A DNA stretch of 9,120 nucleotides from Bacillota bacterium (GTDB taxonomy: Bacteria > Bacillota > Clostridia > Clostridiales > Clostridiaceae): positions 1 to 9,120 of the forward strand of contig JAEXZL010000051.1 in the NCBI GenBank assembly GCA_023451395.1, given 5' to 3'. Position numbers and translations under genes: made by a program. The notes beneath the pieces are model-generated. The model saw only the letters and a program-made list of their open reading frames with translations. It ran no database searches and was not told the DNA's origin. Below, piece by piece: positions 1-6,001 of the stretch (positions within the stretch are counted from its first letter, which is position 1; each line of letters opens with the position of its first letter).

Positions 1-439
1 GAGGCCTTTATTTATAGCAGTTGGAGATACTGGTAGAATAGGTGATACCCTTACAGCAGTGGGGAATGTGAGATCCAGATATAATCTGAAACCAGTAAAG
101 GTGCAAAAGTCCTTAGATGAAATAGAGAAAATTGCTGAGAAGTCTAAAGAGGCTCTTTTACATGGGGACATATATTTACTTGGAGAGCTGCTTTATCGCA
201 ATCACCAGGAACTTATAGCTCTTGGGGTCAGTGATAATGAGCTTAATAAATTAGTTGAGACAGCAAAGAATAAAGGCGCTTTGGGAGCAAAAATGACAGG
301 AGCAGGCTTAGGAGGCTGTATGATAGCTCTTGCAGAAACTCTGGAGGAAGCAAAGATTATTGCAGAGGAATTAATGAAATCAGGGGCATCCCAAAGCTGG
401 TACTTTTCAACAGAGGAGGATACGCTCTATGTTCTATAG
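1..439 (+). CDS. mvaK1: Mevalonate kinase, C-terminal part (5' end outside window)
   Basis: This is the C-terminal portion of a GHMP-family kinase that phosphorylates mevalonate to 5-phosphomevalonate with ATP in the cytoplasm. The reading frame is open from the first bases of the window (first full codon at base 2), so the start lies upstream. The visible part begins with a PLFIAVGDTGRIGDT stretch, which matches the D-T-G...T segment of mevalonate kinases. Near the C-terminus is the GHMP motif 3, KMTGAGLGGCMIAL (about 291-332), the glycine-rich loop near the nucleotide phosphates. The gene ends 20 bases before mvaD, so the two are almost certainly co-transcribed. Assignment rests on the motifs and on the two other mevalonate-pathway kinase or decarboxylase genes that follow. 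The N-terminal ATP-binding motifs cannot be seen. Other GHMP kinases are possible in principle but unlikely in this context. Confidence 0.9.
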   Translation, partial: RPLFIAVGDTGRIGDTLTAVGNVRSRYNLKPVKVQKSLDEIEKIAEKSKEALLHGDIYLLGELLYRNHQELIALGVSDNELNKLVETAKNKGALGAKMTGAGLGGCMIALAETLEEAKIIAEELMKSGASQSWYFSTEEDTLYVL

Positions 440-459
440 AGGTATAAGGAGGATAAAAA

Positions 460-1434
460 ATGAAAGCTACAGCAAGGGCAAATACAAACATTGCATTGAT
501 TAAATATTGGGGAAAACGAGATGAGACTTTATTTCTACCTATGAATAGCAGCTTATCTATTACGCTGGATAGTTTTTTTACTACAACAACCGTTGAATTT
601 AGTGAGGAGTATACTAAGGATACCTTTTTTTTAAATGGTGAAAGAGCAGGTGAGGCTGAATCTCATAAGGTTTCCAGCTTTCTTAATCTCATAAGAAAAT
701 TAGCAGGAGTAGGATACAATGCTGTGATTACCTCTGAAAACAAGGTACCTACTGCTGCTGGCTTGGCTTCTTCTGCCTCAGGATTTGCAGCATTAGCAGC
801 GGCGGCAGGGAAGGCCTTAGATCTTAAGCTAAATGAAAGGGAATTATCTATATTAGCAAGACAGGGTTCAGGTTCTGCTTGCAGATCTGTTTACGGAGGC
901 TATGTGGAATGGCAAAAAGGGCAGAGAACAGATGGATTAGATTCCTATGGGATGCAGCTTTTATCTGAGAAGGAGTGGGATATTAGTATCCTTTCAGTTC
1001 TTGTAGCATCTAAACAAAAGAAGATATCCAGCAGAGAGGGGATGAGGAATACTCTGCAAACCTCACCTTTTTATAATGGCTGGCTTCATACAGTGGAAGA
1101 GGATTTGGAAATAGCTAAAAGAGCTATAAGTCTTAGAGATTTTGAAATGCTTGGTAATGTGGTGGAAGAAAATGCTCTAAAACTCCATGCCACCATGCTT
1201 GGAGCTAAGCCGCCAATTTTGTACTGGCAAAGTGGAACCATGGAGGTAATGGAACAAATTCAAAACCTCAGGTCATCTGGTATCCCAGCATTTTTTACAA
1301 TTGATGCAGGTCCAAATGTGAAGGTTCTTTGTTTACCTGAGGACGAAGAAAAGGTATATAAAGCTTTATTAACCCTGCCTAGTGTACAGGAAGTCACTAC
1401 TTGTCATATAGGTTCAGGAATAAGCTATTTATAG
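460..1434 (+). CDS. mvaD: Diphosphomevalonate decarboxylase
   Basis: This enzyme performs the ATP-dependent decarboxylation of 5-diphosphomevalonate to isopentenyl diphosphate, the last step of the classical mevalonate pathway. The 324-residue length is normal for the bacterial enzyme. The family hallmark IALIKYWGK lies at residues 11-19, the GHMP phosphate-binding motif PTAAGLASSASG at 97-108, a GSGSACRS segment follows, and DAGPNV carries the likely catalytic Asp282. The start is firm: a TAAGGAGG ribosome site (445-452) sits 7 bases before the ATG. A complete GHMP-type phosphomevalonate kinase in the same operon argues for the classical route, rather than the archaeal phosphomevalonate decarboxylase or mevalonate 3-kinase variants of this fold. 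The protein is intact, with no missing key residue seen. Confidence 0.95.
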   Translation: MKATARANTNIALIKYWGKRDETLFLPMNSSLSITLDSFFTTTTVEFSEEYTKDTFFLNGERAGEAESHKVSSFLNLIRKLAGVGYNAVITSENKVPTAAGLASSASGFAALAAAAGKALDLKLNERELSILARQGSGSACRSVYGGYVEWQKGQRTDGLDSYGMQLLSEKEWDISILSVLVASKQKKISSREGMRNTLQTSPFYNGWLHTVEEDLEIAKRAISLRDFEMLGNVVEENALKLHATMLGAKPPILYWQSGTMEVMEQIQNLRSSGIPAFFTIDAGPNVKVLCLPEDEEKVYKALLTLPSVQEVTTCHIGSGISYL

Positions 1435-1489
1435 CAAGATATTATTAAATGAAATCTATTAATTAAATTATATTATAGGAGTTAAATAT

Positions 1490-1762
1490 ATGGATAATAT
1501 GAGTTTAGAAGAAAAAAGATCACCTGAAGGTGATAATTTAAATAAGAATATAGAAGTTTGGGAGGATCTTGTTAATATTAAGGATTTAGTTATATCCATT
1601 ATTGTATGCGGTTCTACTACTTTTTTAGGATACTTTATTGCTCCTAATGAACCACCTAAGCCTTTATTTTTTGGTTTAACCGGTGCCATTATTGGCTTTG
1701 TAATTTGTAGCTTTATAATCAAGCCTAAAAGAATATTTGAAGAAGGGAATCAGGAGGATTAA
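1490..1762 (+). CDS. Small membrane protein with two predicted TM segments, unknown function
   Basis: I do not recognise this 90-residue protein. It has a charged, hydrophilic N-terminal 30 residues, a hydrophobic segment at about 33-51, a short polar turn rich in proline (NEPPKP, 53-58), a second hydrophobic segment at about 59-77, and a basic then acidic tail. By the positive-inside rule both ends should be cytoplasmic, making a helical hairpin. The start is supported by an AGGAG site 8 bases upstream (1477-1481). The stop codon lies one base before the ATG of the TctA-like permease, whose ribosome site is inside this gene, so translation of the two is probably coupled. Position suggests a small partner subunit of that permease. 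It is shorter than the usual TctB subunit (about four membrane segments), and I see no convincing TctB similarity. Confidence 0.75.
   Translation: MDNMSLEEKRSPEGDNLNKNIEVWEDLVNIKDLVISIIVCGSTTFLGYFIAPNEPPKPLFFGLTGAIIGFVICSFIIKPKRIFEEGNQED
1751..1757 (+). promoter_or_regulatory. Ribosome binding site that fixes the permease start
   Basis: The sequence CAGGAGG lies 6 bases before the ATG at 1764. It supports that ATG as the permease start over the in-frame TTG at 1737, which has no comparable site. It lies within the last codons of the upstream 90-residue gene. Confidence 0.75.
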
Positions 1763-1763
1763 A

Positions 1764-3119
1764 ATGAATATTACTTTGGTCATTCAAATGATTTTTGCAG
1801 CGGTTATTGCTGCAATCATGTATACAGTTATTGGAGCTGCTCCTGGTGCAGATGAAACTGCAACCATTGCACCAGTAACATTAGTACTGGTTTTATCAGG
1901 TATACAGCCCGCTGTGATTTTATCCTTCTTTATTTCAGCTATTGTGGCTTGTAAATTAATAGATGCAGTTCCTATATCCGTAGCAGGAATTCCTGCTGGT
2001 GTCATGTCTACTCCAATGGTAGAGCATGCTATGGTTCTGAAAAAAAATGGATTAACAGATACAAGTATTAGAAAAATTGCTTCTGGTGCTATTATTGGTA
2101 CCTTTGTTTCCATACCGGTGAGTTTATTTCTTGCCAATGCAATAATTCCCTTTGCTAATACTATCAAGCAGTATGGAGATATTGTATTTTTTATCGGGGC
2201 AATATTATTAGCCTTAATGGGTAAAAATAAATGGGTATCCCTTGCATCTATACTTCCCTTTGCATTATTAATTCAAGGACTTCGTTATCTATATTGGGAA
2301 ATAGGAGCAGTGCCTAAGGATACAAATGTATTTACATCATTTTTCCTAGCTATTACCATAGGACCTGTTATTTTAACACTTTTTGAGCTGCTTAATAAAG
2401 AGAAAAGAAACAGCATGAATCGCTATGATAAAAAGATTATTAATTTAAAAAAGGTAGAGGATGTGGGAAGATTTCCTAATCCTTTTAAGATATTAACAAA
2501 GAAAGAGCTGGGATATGGAGTACTTTCATCATTAATTGGCTCCGTGACTTTTATTCTAAGTCCTGTGGGGATGACAACCTTCTTTGGTGAACTCTTTGCT
2601 GGTGGTACAAAGGATCCTGTGGAGAAGGCATCTCTAGCAGTATCGACCATGGAGTCTTTAGCACAGGCAACCTATGTTTCAGGAACATTAATTCCTCTCA
2701 TTGCCTTAGGTATTCCGTTATCTCCAGTGGCTTTAGGACCGGCAAATCCATTATTTAACGCAGCGCCAGTGTATACCTTAGAAAACAATATGCACCACCT
2801 ATTATCACGGGGTGATTTTCTTTGGGCAACGGTTATTGGAGCAGTGATTGCCTCAGCCTTCACATATTTCATTGCAGTGAAGTATTCAAGACAAATTTGT
2901 TCCTTTGTTTTTAAAAGAATTCCCCATGAAGCATTATTGGGCTTGTTTCTTAGCCTAGTTTTATTACTGGCATTTATGGATGCTGGACTTATTAATATTG
3001 CAGGGGTTCTTTTAATAGGAGTAGTAGCTGGACTGCTTTATCGCTTGGGAGTTAATTACGGTGTTCTTTTTATGATCTTATACTCGGCACCATGGCTTAT
3101 CAAAACTCTAGGGGCCTAA
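1764..3119 (+). CDS. TctA-like integral membrane permease (tripartite tricarboxylate transporter family)
   Basis: This is a 451-residue, highly hydrophobic protein with roughly ten or more membrane segments. It resembles the large permease subunit TctA of tripartite tricarboxylate transporters, which move citrate and related carboxylates. Supporting features are a G-x-x-P-G element at 24-28 followed by T-x-A-P (GAAPGADETATIAP, 24-37), an AGIPAGVMSTP segment at 74-84, a central hydrophilic loop near 215-245 separating two halves, and a second-half LGIP motif (315-318) after a STMESLAQAT stretch that resembles the conserved acidic/alanine-rich TctA region. The two similar halves fit the duplicated architecture of the family. 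No TctC-type binding protein is visible, and the only small partner candidate is the gene just upstream. The gene sits between mvaD and mvaK2, so the substrate may be mevalonate or a related acid, but that is inference. Family assignment is fairly secure; substrate is unknown. Confidence 0.75.
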   Translation: MNITLVIQMIFAAVIAAIMYTVIGAAPGADETATIAPVTLVLVLSGIQPAVILSFFISAIVACKLIDAVPISVAGIPAGVMSTPMVEHAMVLKKNGLTDTSIRKIASGAIIGTFVSIPVSLFLANAIIPFANTIKQYGDIVFFIGAILLALMGKNKWVSLASILPFALLIQGLRYLYWEIGAVPKDTNVFTSFFLAITIGPVILTLFELLNKEKRNSMNRYDKKIINLKKVEDVGRFPNPFKILTKKELGYGVLSSLIGSVTFILSPVGMTTFFGELFAGGTKDPVEKASLAVSTMESLAQATYVSGTLIPLIALGIPLSPVALGPANPLFNAAPVYTLENNMHHLLSRGDFLWATVIGAVIASAFTYFIAVKYSRQICSFVFKRIPHEALLGLFLSLVLLLAFMDAGLINIAGVLLIGVVAGLLYRLGVNYGVLFMILYSAPWLIKTLGA

Positions 3120-3139
3120 CATAAAAAAGGGGGAAAAAC

Positions 3140-4285
3140 ATGACTTACTTAAGCTATTGTGCTAGGGTGCCAGGCAAGCTTATGATTGCAGGAGAGTATG
3201 CTGTACTAGAGCCTAAGAAGAAGGCAGTGGTCATTGCTGTAAATCGTTATGTAACTGCATATATAAAACCCAGTAGGAATAATCAGATTTCTCTTCCTCA
3301 GTTTGGACTAGAGAACATTACCTGGAAGATGGGTAATGATGGGGTTAGATTTAGTGTATTAGATTGTAGATTAAATTTTATCCAAAATTCCATAGCTGTA
3401 GCTGCGAAATTTTTACAAGAGAAATCAATAGTGCTACGACCATTTAAGCTCAAGGTTATAAGTGAACTGGATGATCCTGTAACAGGACAAAAGTATGGAC
3501 TTGGTTCCAGTGCTGCTGTTGTGGTTTCTATTATTTCCGCTATACTATCTTTACATAGTGATGGGAAAGAGCCACCTACATCTGAAGAAATTTTTAAGCT
3601 TTCAGCTATTGTCCACTTAGAGACTCAGGGGAATGGTTCTGGAGCGGATATTGCAGCAGCTGTTTATGGAGGATGGCTTGAGTATTCAGCCTATAGCTGC
3701 AAATGGATATTAAAGGAATTGCATCAAGGGGAAAGGCTAACAGAAATCATTGGGAAACAATGGCCAAACCTTTCTATTAGAAGATTAACTGCACCATCCA
3801 TGCTGCATCTGGCAGTGGGCTGGACAAAAGCAGCAGCAGCAACAGCACCTATGATTAAAAGTATACAGAAATTTCGAGAGAACAATATTGAAGCTTACAG
3901 GGAGTTTTTAAGGGAAAGCACAATTTCAGTAGAAAAATTAATAAGAAGTTTTGAGTTTCAGGATTGTACGGAAGCCATAAAGGCTCTTTCCCAAACTCGT
4001 AAAGCACTGCTTAAGCTTGGGGAAAGGGCAGGTACAAATATTGAAACATCTAAATTAAAGGTCTTATGCTCTGTTGCTGACAAATTTGGCAGCGGAAAAT
4101 CCTCAGGAGCTGGTGGAGGAGATTGTGGTATAGCTTTCCTCAAAAATGCAAATGAAAGACAGGATCTGTATAAGGCATGGAAGGCAAGGGGAATTACCCC
4201 TTTAGACTTAACTGTCTCAAAAATGGGGGCTTATACCTACAAAGTAACAAATGAAAATTGGAGTAAATTTGAACTAAGCAGTTAG
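3140..4285 (+). CDS. mvaK2: Phosphomevalonate kinase
   Basis: This GHMP-family kinase converts 5-phosphomevalonate to 5-diphosphomevalonate, the substrate of the decarboxylase encoded two genes upstream. The 381-residue protein shows the N-terminal motif PGKLMIAGEYAVL (11-23), the ATP-binding glycine/serine loop GLGSSAA (120-126), a GNGSGADIAAAVYGG segment from residue 164 that is typical of phosphomevalonate kinases, and a C-terminal GHMP motif GSGKSSGAGGGDCG (317-330). A purine-rich AAAAAAGGGGG site precedes the ATG. The gene starts 20 bases after the permease stop and is the last of the operon, followed at once by a strong terminator. GAGGGDC-type ends and the GNGSGADIAAA segment distinguish it from mevalonate kinase. 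The order mvaK1-mvaD-(two membrane genes)-mvaK2 differs from the compact mvaK1-mvaD-mvaK2 order of many cocci. Confidence 0.92.
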   Translation: MTYLSYCARVPGKLMIAGEYAVLEPKKKAVVIAVNRYVTAYIKPSRNNQISLPQFGLENITWKMGNDGVRFSVLDCRLNFIQNSIAVAAKFLQEKSIVLRPFKLKVISELDDPVTGQKYGLGSSAAVVVSIISAILSLHSDGKEPPTSEEIFKLSAIVHLETQGNGSGADIAAAVYGGWLEYSAYSCKWILKELHQGERLTEIIGKQWPNLSIRRLTAPSMLHLAVGWTKAAAATAPMIKSIQKFRENNIEAYREFLRESTISVEKLIRSFEFQDCTEAIKALSQTRKALLKLGERAGTNIETSKLKVLCSVADKFGSGKSSGAGGGDCGIAFLKNANERQDLYKAWKARGITPLDLTVSKMGAYTYKVTNENWSKFELSS

Positions 4286-4295
4286 CATGGAAGAT

Positions 4296-4337
4296 AAAAG
4301 CCCTAAGTCTTTAGAGTTATTAAGACTTAGGGCTTTT
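4296..4337. terminator. Bidirectional rho-independent terminator between convergent genes
   Basis: A perfect 16-bp inverted repeat (arms 4296-4311 and 4322-4337) encloses a 10-base loop. The right arm ends in TTTT followed by an AT-rich stretch. On the other strand the left arm gives the same TTTT followed by ATCTT. It lies 10 bases after the mvaK2 stop and about 40 bases beyond the stop of the opposing flavin reductase gene, so it can end both transcripts. Confidence 0.9.
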
Positions 4338-4376
4338 ATATTTAAAGAAAAATCAGCGCAATTTAAGAGTTGAAGG

Positions 4377-4886
4377 TTAATCCTCTTTTACTAGAGCTTT
4401 TACAATTTCTCCTATATATATAGTGTGGTAATCTCTATTAGGATACATAAGCTCATCATAATGTATTTGGTCAAATCCCAGAAGGTCAATGTCTGTATGA
4501 TACATTTTTTTGCATAATAAAACCATTTTTGCTTCTTTAAAATAAGTTGTTCCATTATAGAAAACCGGAGTAAGATTAGCAGCTTTAACTTTATCCATGT
4601 CTCTTCCGGACACCCGTCCACAAAGATTCAAAGCTTCTCTATGCTCTTCTCCAAAGAAGTTTAGGGTAAAGACATCCTCTCTATCGATGAATTCCTTAGT
4701 ATAGCGAGTAGGCCTTACATAAATAGTGGCAGCATTTTTTCCCCAGAAGACTCCAAGTCCTCCCCAGCTGGCTGTCATGGTGTTAAACCCTTCTTTATTT
4801 CCAGCGGTAATTAGCATCCATTCATTTCCTATCAGGGTAAAAGGATTAAAGGTCATATCCTTTATATCAATACTTTTAAAGGTCAT
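4377..4886 (-). CDS. Flavin reductase-like FMN-binding protein
   Basis: This 169-residue cytoplasmic protein belongs to the flavin reductase-like / flavoredoxin split-barrel family, whose members bind FMN and reduce flavins or pass electrons to partners. The key region is NTMTASWGGLGVFWGK (35-50) followed by IYVRPTRYT (55-63). This is the typical arrangement in which the NxMTASW segment and the RPxRYT segment contact the FMN phosphate and ring. Length fits the short members of the family. A TAAGGAGG site (4897-4904) lies 10 bases before the start codon. It is downstream of the patatin-like gene with a 43-base gap, so it is probably in the same transcript, with the hairpin at 4296-4337 as terminator. 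Its natural electron partner cannot be told from the sequence. No NAD(P)H-binding domain is seen. Confidence 0.88.
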   Translation of the reverse strand: MTFKSIDIKDMTFNPFTLIGNEWMLITAGNKEGFNTMTASWGGLGVFWGKNAATIYVRPTRYTKEFIDREDVFTLNFFGEEHREALNLCGRVSGRDMDKVKAANLTPVFYNGTTYFKEAKMVLLCKKMYHTDIDLLGFDQIHYDELMYPNRDYHTIYIGEIVKALVKED

Positions 4887-4929
4887 AATTTAAAAACCTC
4901 CTTATATATTAAATAAATTTTATACATCT

Positions 4930-5781
4930 TTAATTGGATAAAAAGCTCATGAGATTCTTATAGCTTTCTGCAGCATCACTATAGCCCTCTTCATATAACT
5001 CTGTGAGCCTTTTTTTATCCTTTTCAATTCTTCTTATACTTACAGGTTTCCTTGGCTGAATAACAAATGCTTGACCTTTTGAAACCTCTTCTTTAACAAA
5101 ATCTAGTGTGGAATTATAATTTATGTGTCTATTTTCAACAGCACCCACAAGCTTGGGATACTTTTTATATTTTCTTTTTATTATAGGAAGCATGCTGTTA
5201 GGAGACTTTCTATACCCATCATGCTGAGTGAGTATAAGCACATTTTTTAAATTCCCATCCTCAATAGATTTATTTAGGGGTATAGAATCAGAAACACCTC
5301 CGTCTAAATACTCCTGTCCTCCTATAACAACATTTCGGGCAAGTAATGGAAGTGAGCTAGAGGCCCTGACAGCAATAATATCCTTATGCAAATCCTTAAT
5401 TTGAATATATTCAGCTTTGCCGCTTTTAATGTTTGTCACTACTACCTTAAAGGATGAAGGACTTTTATCAAAGGCTTCATAATCAAAGGGATGAAGCTTA
5501 TTTGGAATAGTGTTATATATCATTTCTGCACCAAAAAGGTCCCCAGTAGTTATAAGACTGTAAAGACTGCAATAATTTCTATCCTTCAAATAGTTAACAT
5601 TGGTTTCAAAGGCGCGCTTTCTTTGCTTGGATAAATAGCTACAGCCGTGGCAGGCTCCTGCTGAAACACCATATAAGGACTTAAATTCTATATCCTTATC
5701 TATAAAAAAATCAAGGACTCCTGCAGTATATACCCCTCTCATTCCTCCTCCTTCTAAGATTAGACCGCTTTCATACATCAT
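4930..5781 (-). CDS. Patatin-like phospholipase family protein
   Basis: This 283-residue protein is a patatin-family serine acyl hydrolase with the full catalytic set. The oxyanion-hole motif GGGMRG is at 11-16, the nucleophile elbow G-V-S-A-G at 38-42 (Ser40), and the catalytic aspartate motif DGG at 160-162 (Asp160). The Ser-Asp dyad is therefore intact. The length and the DSIPL sequence after the DGG fit the bacterial YjjU/RssA-like group rather than secreted toxins such as ExoU. There is no signal peptide, so it probably acts inside the cell on membrane or lysophospholipids. Two ATGs are adjacent (5779-5781 and 5776-5778). A GGAGGC site at 5788-5793 suits either, and the first is used here. 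It leads the flavin reductase-like gene in a probable two-gene transcript and is divergent from the pst operon. Its substrate is unknown. Confidence 0.88.
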   Translation of the reverse strand: MMYESGLILEGGGMRGVYTAGVLDFFIDKDIEFKSLYGVSAGACHGCSYLSKQRKRAFETNVNYLKDRNYCSLYSLITTGDLFGAEMIYNTIPNKLHPFDYEAFDKSPSSFKVVVTNIKSGKAEYIQIKDLHKDIIAVRASSSLPLLARNVVIGGQEYLDGGVSDSIPLNKSIEDGNLKNVLILTQHDGYRKSPNSMLPIIKRKYKKYPKLVGAVENRHINYNSTLDFVKEEVSKGQAFVIQPRKPVSIRRIEKDKKRLTELYEEGYSDAAESYKNLMSFLSN

Positions 5782-5815
5782 TTTAATGCCTCCATTTATG
5801 CTTATATAAATTAAG

Positions 5816-5837
5816 ATTATATCCTAGGAATATTATA
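5816..5837 (-). promoter_or_regulatory. Possible -10 elements for the patatin-like gene
   Basis: Read on the minus strand, two perfect TATAAT hexamers occur at 5832-5837 and 5816-5821, some 35-55 bases upstream of the gene. Neither has a good -35 hexamer at 16-18 bases (the best at 17 is GCTTAT), so the promoter is only suggested. It lies in the 220-base divergent gap. Confidence 0.4.
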
Positions 5838-5899
5838 TCACTTTTATGCAAAATATAAGCTTATGTACAGAGGTTAATTGGAGTAGTGGAGAATAGATT

Positions 5900-5958
5900 T
5901 ATATTTTACATAGATTTTACATTGAAGGTCTTTAGATTTTACACAGACTTTATACAAT
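5900..5958 (+). promoter_or_regulatory. Pst promoter with phased PhoP-box-like repeats
   Basis: TTTACA hexamers lie at 5905-5910, 5916-5921 and 5938-5943, with a TTTATA variant at 5949-5954. All are on an 11-base register, with one degenerate position at 5927-5932. The 11-mer TAGATTTTACA is present exactly at 5911-5921 and 5933-5943, and with one mismatch at 5900-5910. Bacillus subtilis PhoP binds TTAACA-like direct repeats spaced about 11 bases, so this is a likely PhoP site. A TACAAT -10 element is at 5953-5958, with only a weak -35 (TTTAGA, 5931-5936). This fits a promoter that needs activation under phosphate starvation. Transcription would start near 5965. Confidence 0.75.
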
Positions 5959-5986
5959 AAGCTTGTAAAGAAAAGAAGAGATGAAA

Positions 5987-5993
5987 AGAGGGA
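5987..5993 (+). promoter_or_regulatory. Ribosome binding site that decides the pstS start
   Basis: AGAGGGA lies 8 bases before the ATG at 6002. The in-frame ATG at 5981 has only a diffuse purine tract directly against it, and would place this site inside the coding sequence. The start at 6002 also gives a standard-length lipoprotein signal peptide. Confidence 0.65.
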
Positions 5994-6001
5994 AATATAT
6001 T

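Noticed and set aside
1435..1489. Possible internal promoter between mvaD and the 90-residue gene
   Set aside because: The gap is AT-rich and contains TATTAT at 1471-1476, but there is no acceptable -35 hexamer, so it is not reported as a feature.
1468..1722. 84-codon minus-strand open frame opposite the 90-residue gene
   Set aside because: It has no recognisable protein features. The plus-strand frame has a ribosome site, operon spacing and sensible membrane segments, so this is a shadow frame.
1490..1762. Assignment of the 90-residue protein as TctB
   Set aside because: It has two membrane segments, not about four, is much shorter, and shows no TctB-like motif that I can recognise. Only the gene position supports it.
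1737..1763. TTG start giving the TctA-like permease nine extra N-terminal residues
   Set aside because: There is no ribosome site at the right distance, while CAGGAGG lies 6 bases before the ATG at 1764. The extra residues overlap the upstream gene and are basic, unlike the family's usual hydrophobic start.
1784..2167. 127-codon minus-strand open frame opposite the permease
   Set aside because: It is antisense to a clearly coding membrane protein, and its composition is the reverse image of hydrophobic codons. No ribosome site was noted.
5900..5954. Short direct repeats as a CRISPR-like or tandem-repeat element
   Set aside because: The units are only 11 bases, with no unique spacers of CRISPR length. 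Their sequence and position fit transcription-factor sites before a phosphate operon.
5981..6001. Upstream in-frame ATG for pstS
   Set aside because: Its ribosome site is poor, whereas AGAGGGA precedes the ATG at 6002 and gives a standard signal peptide with the lipobox at residues 18-21.
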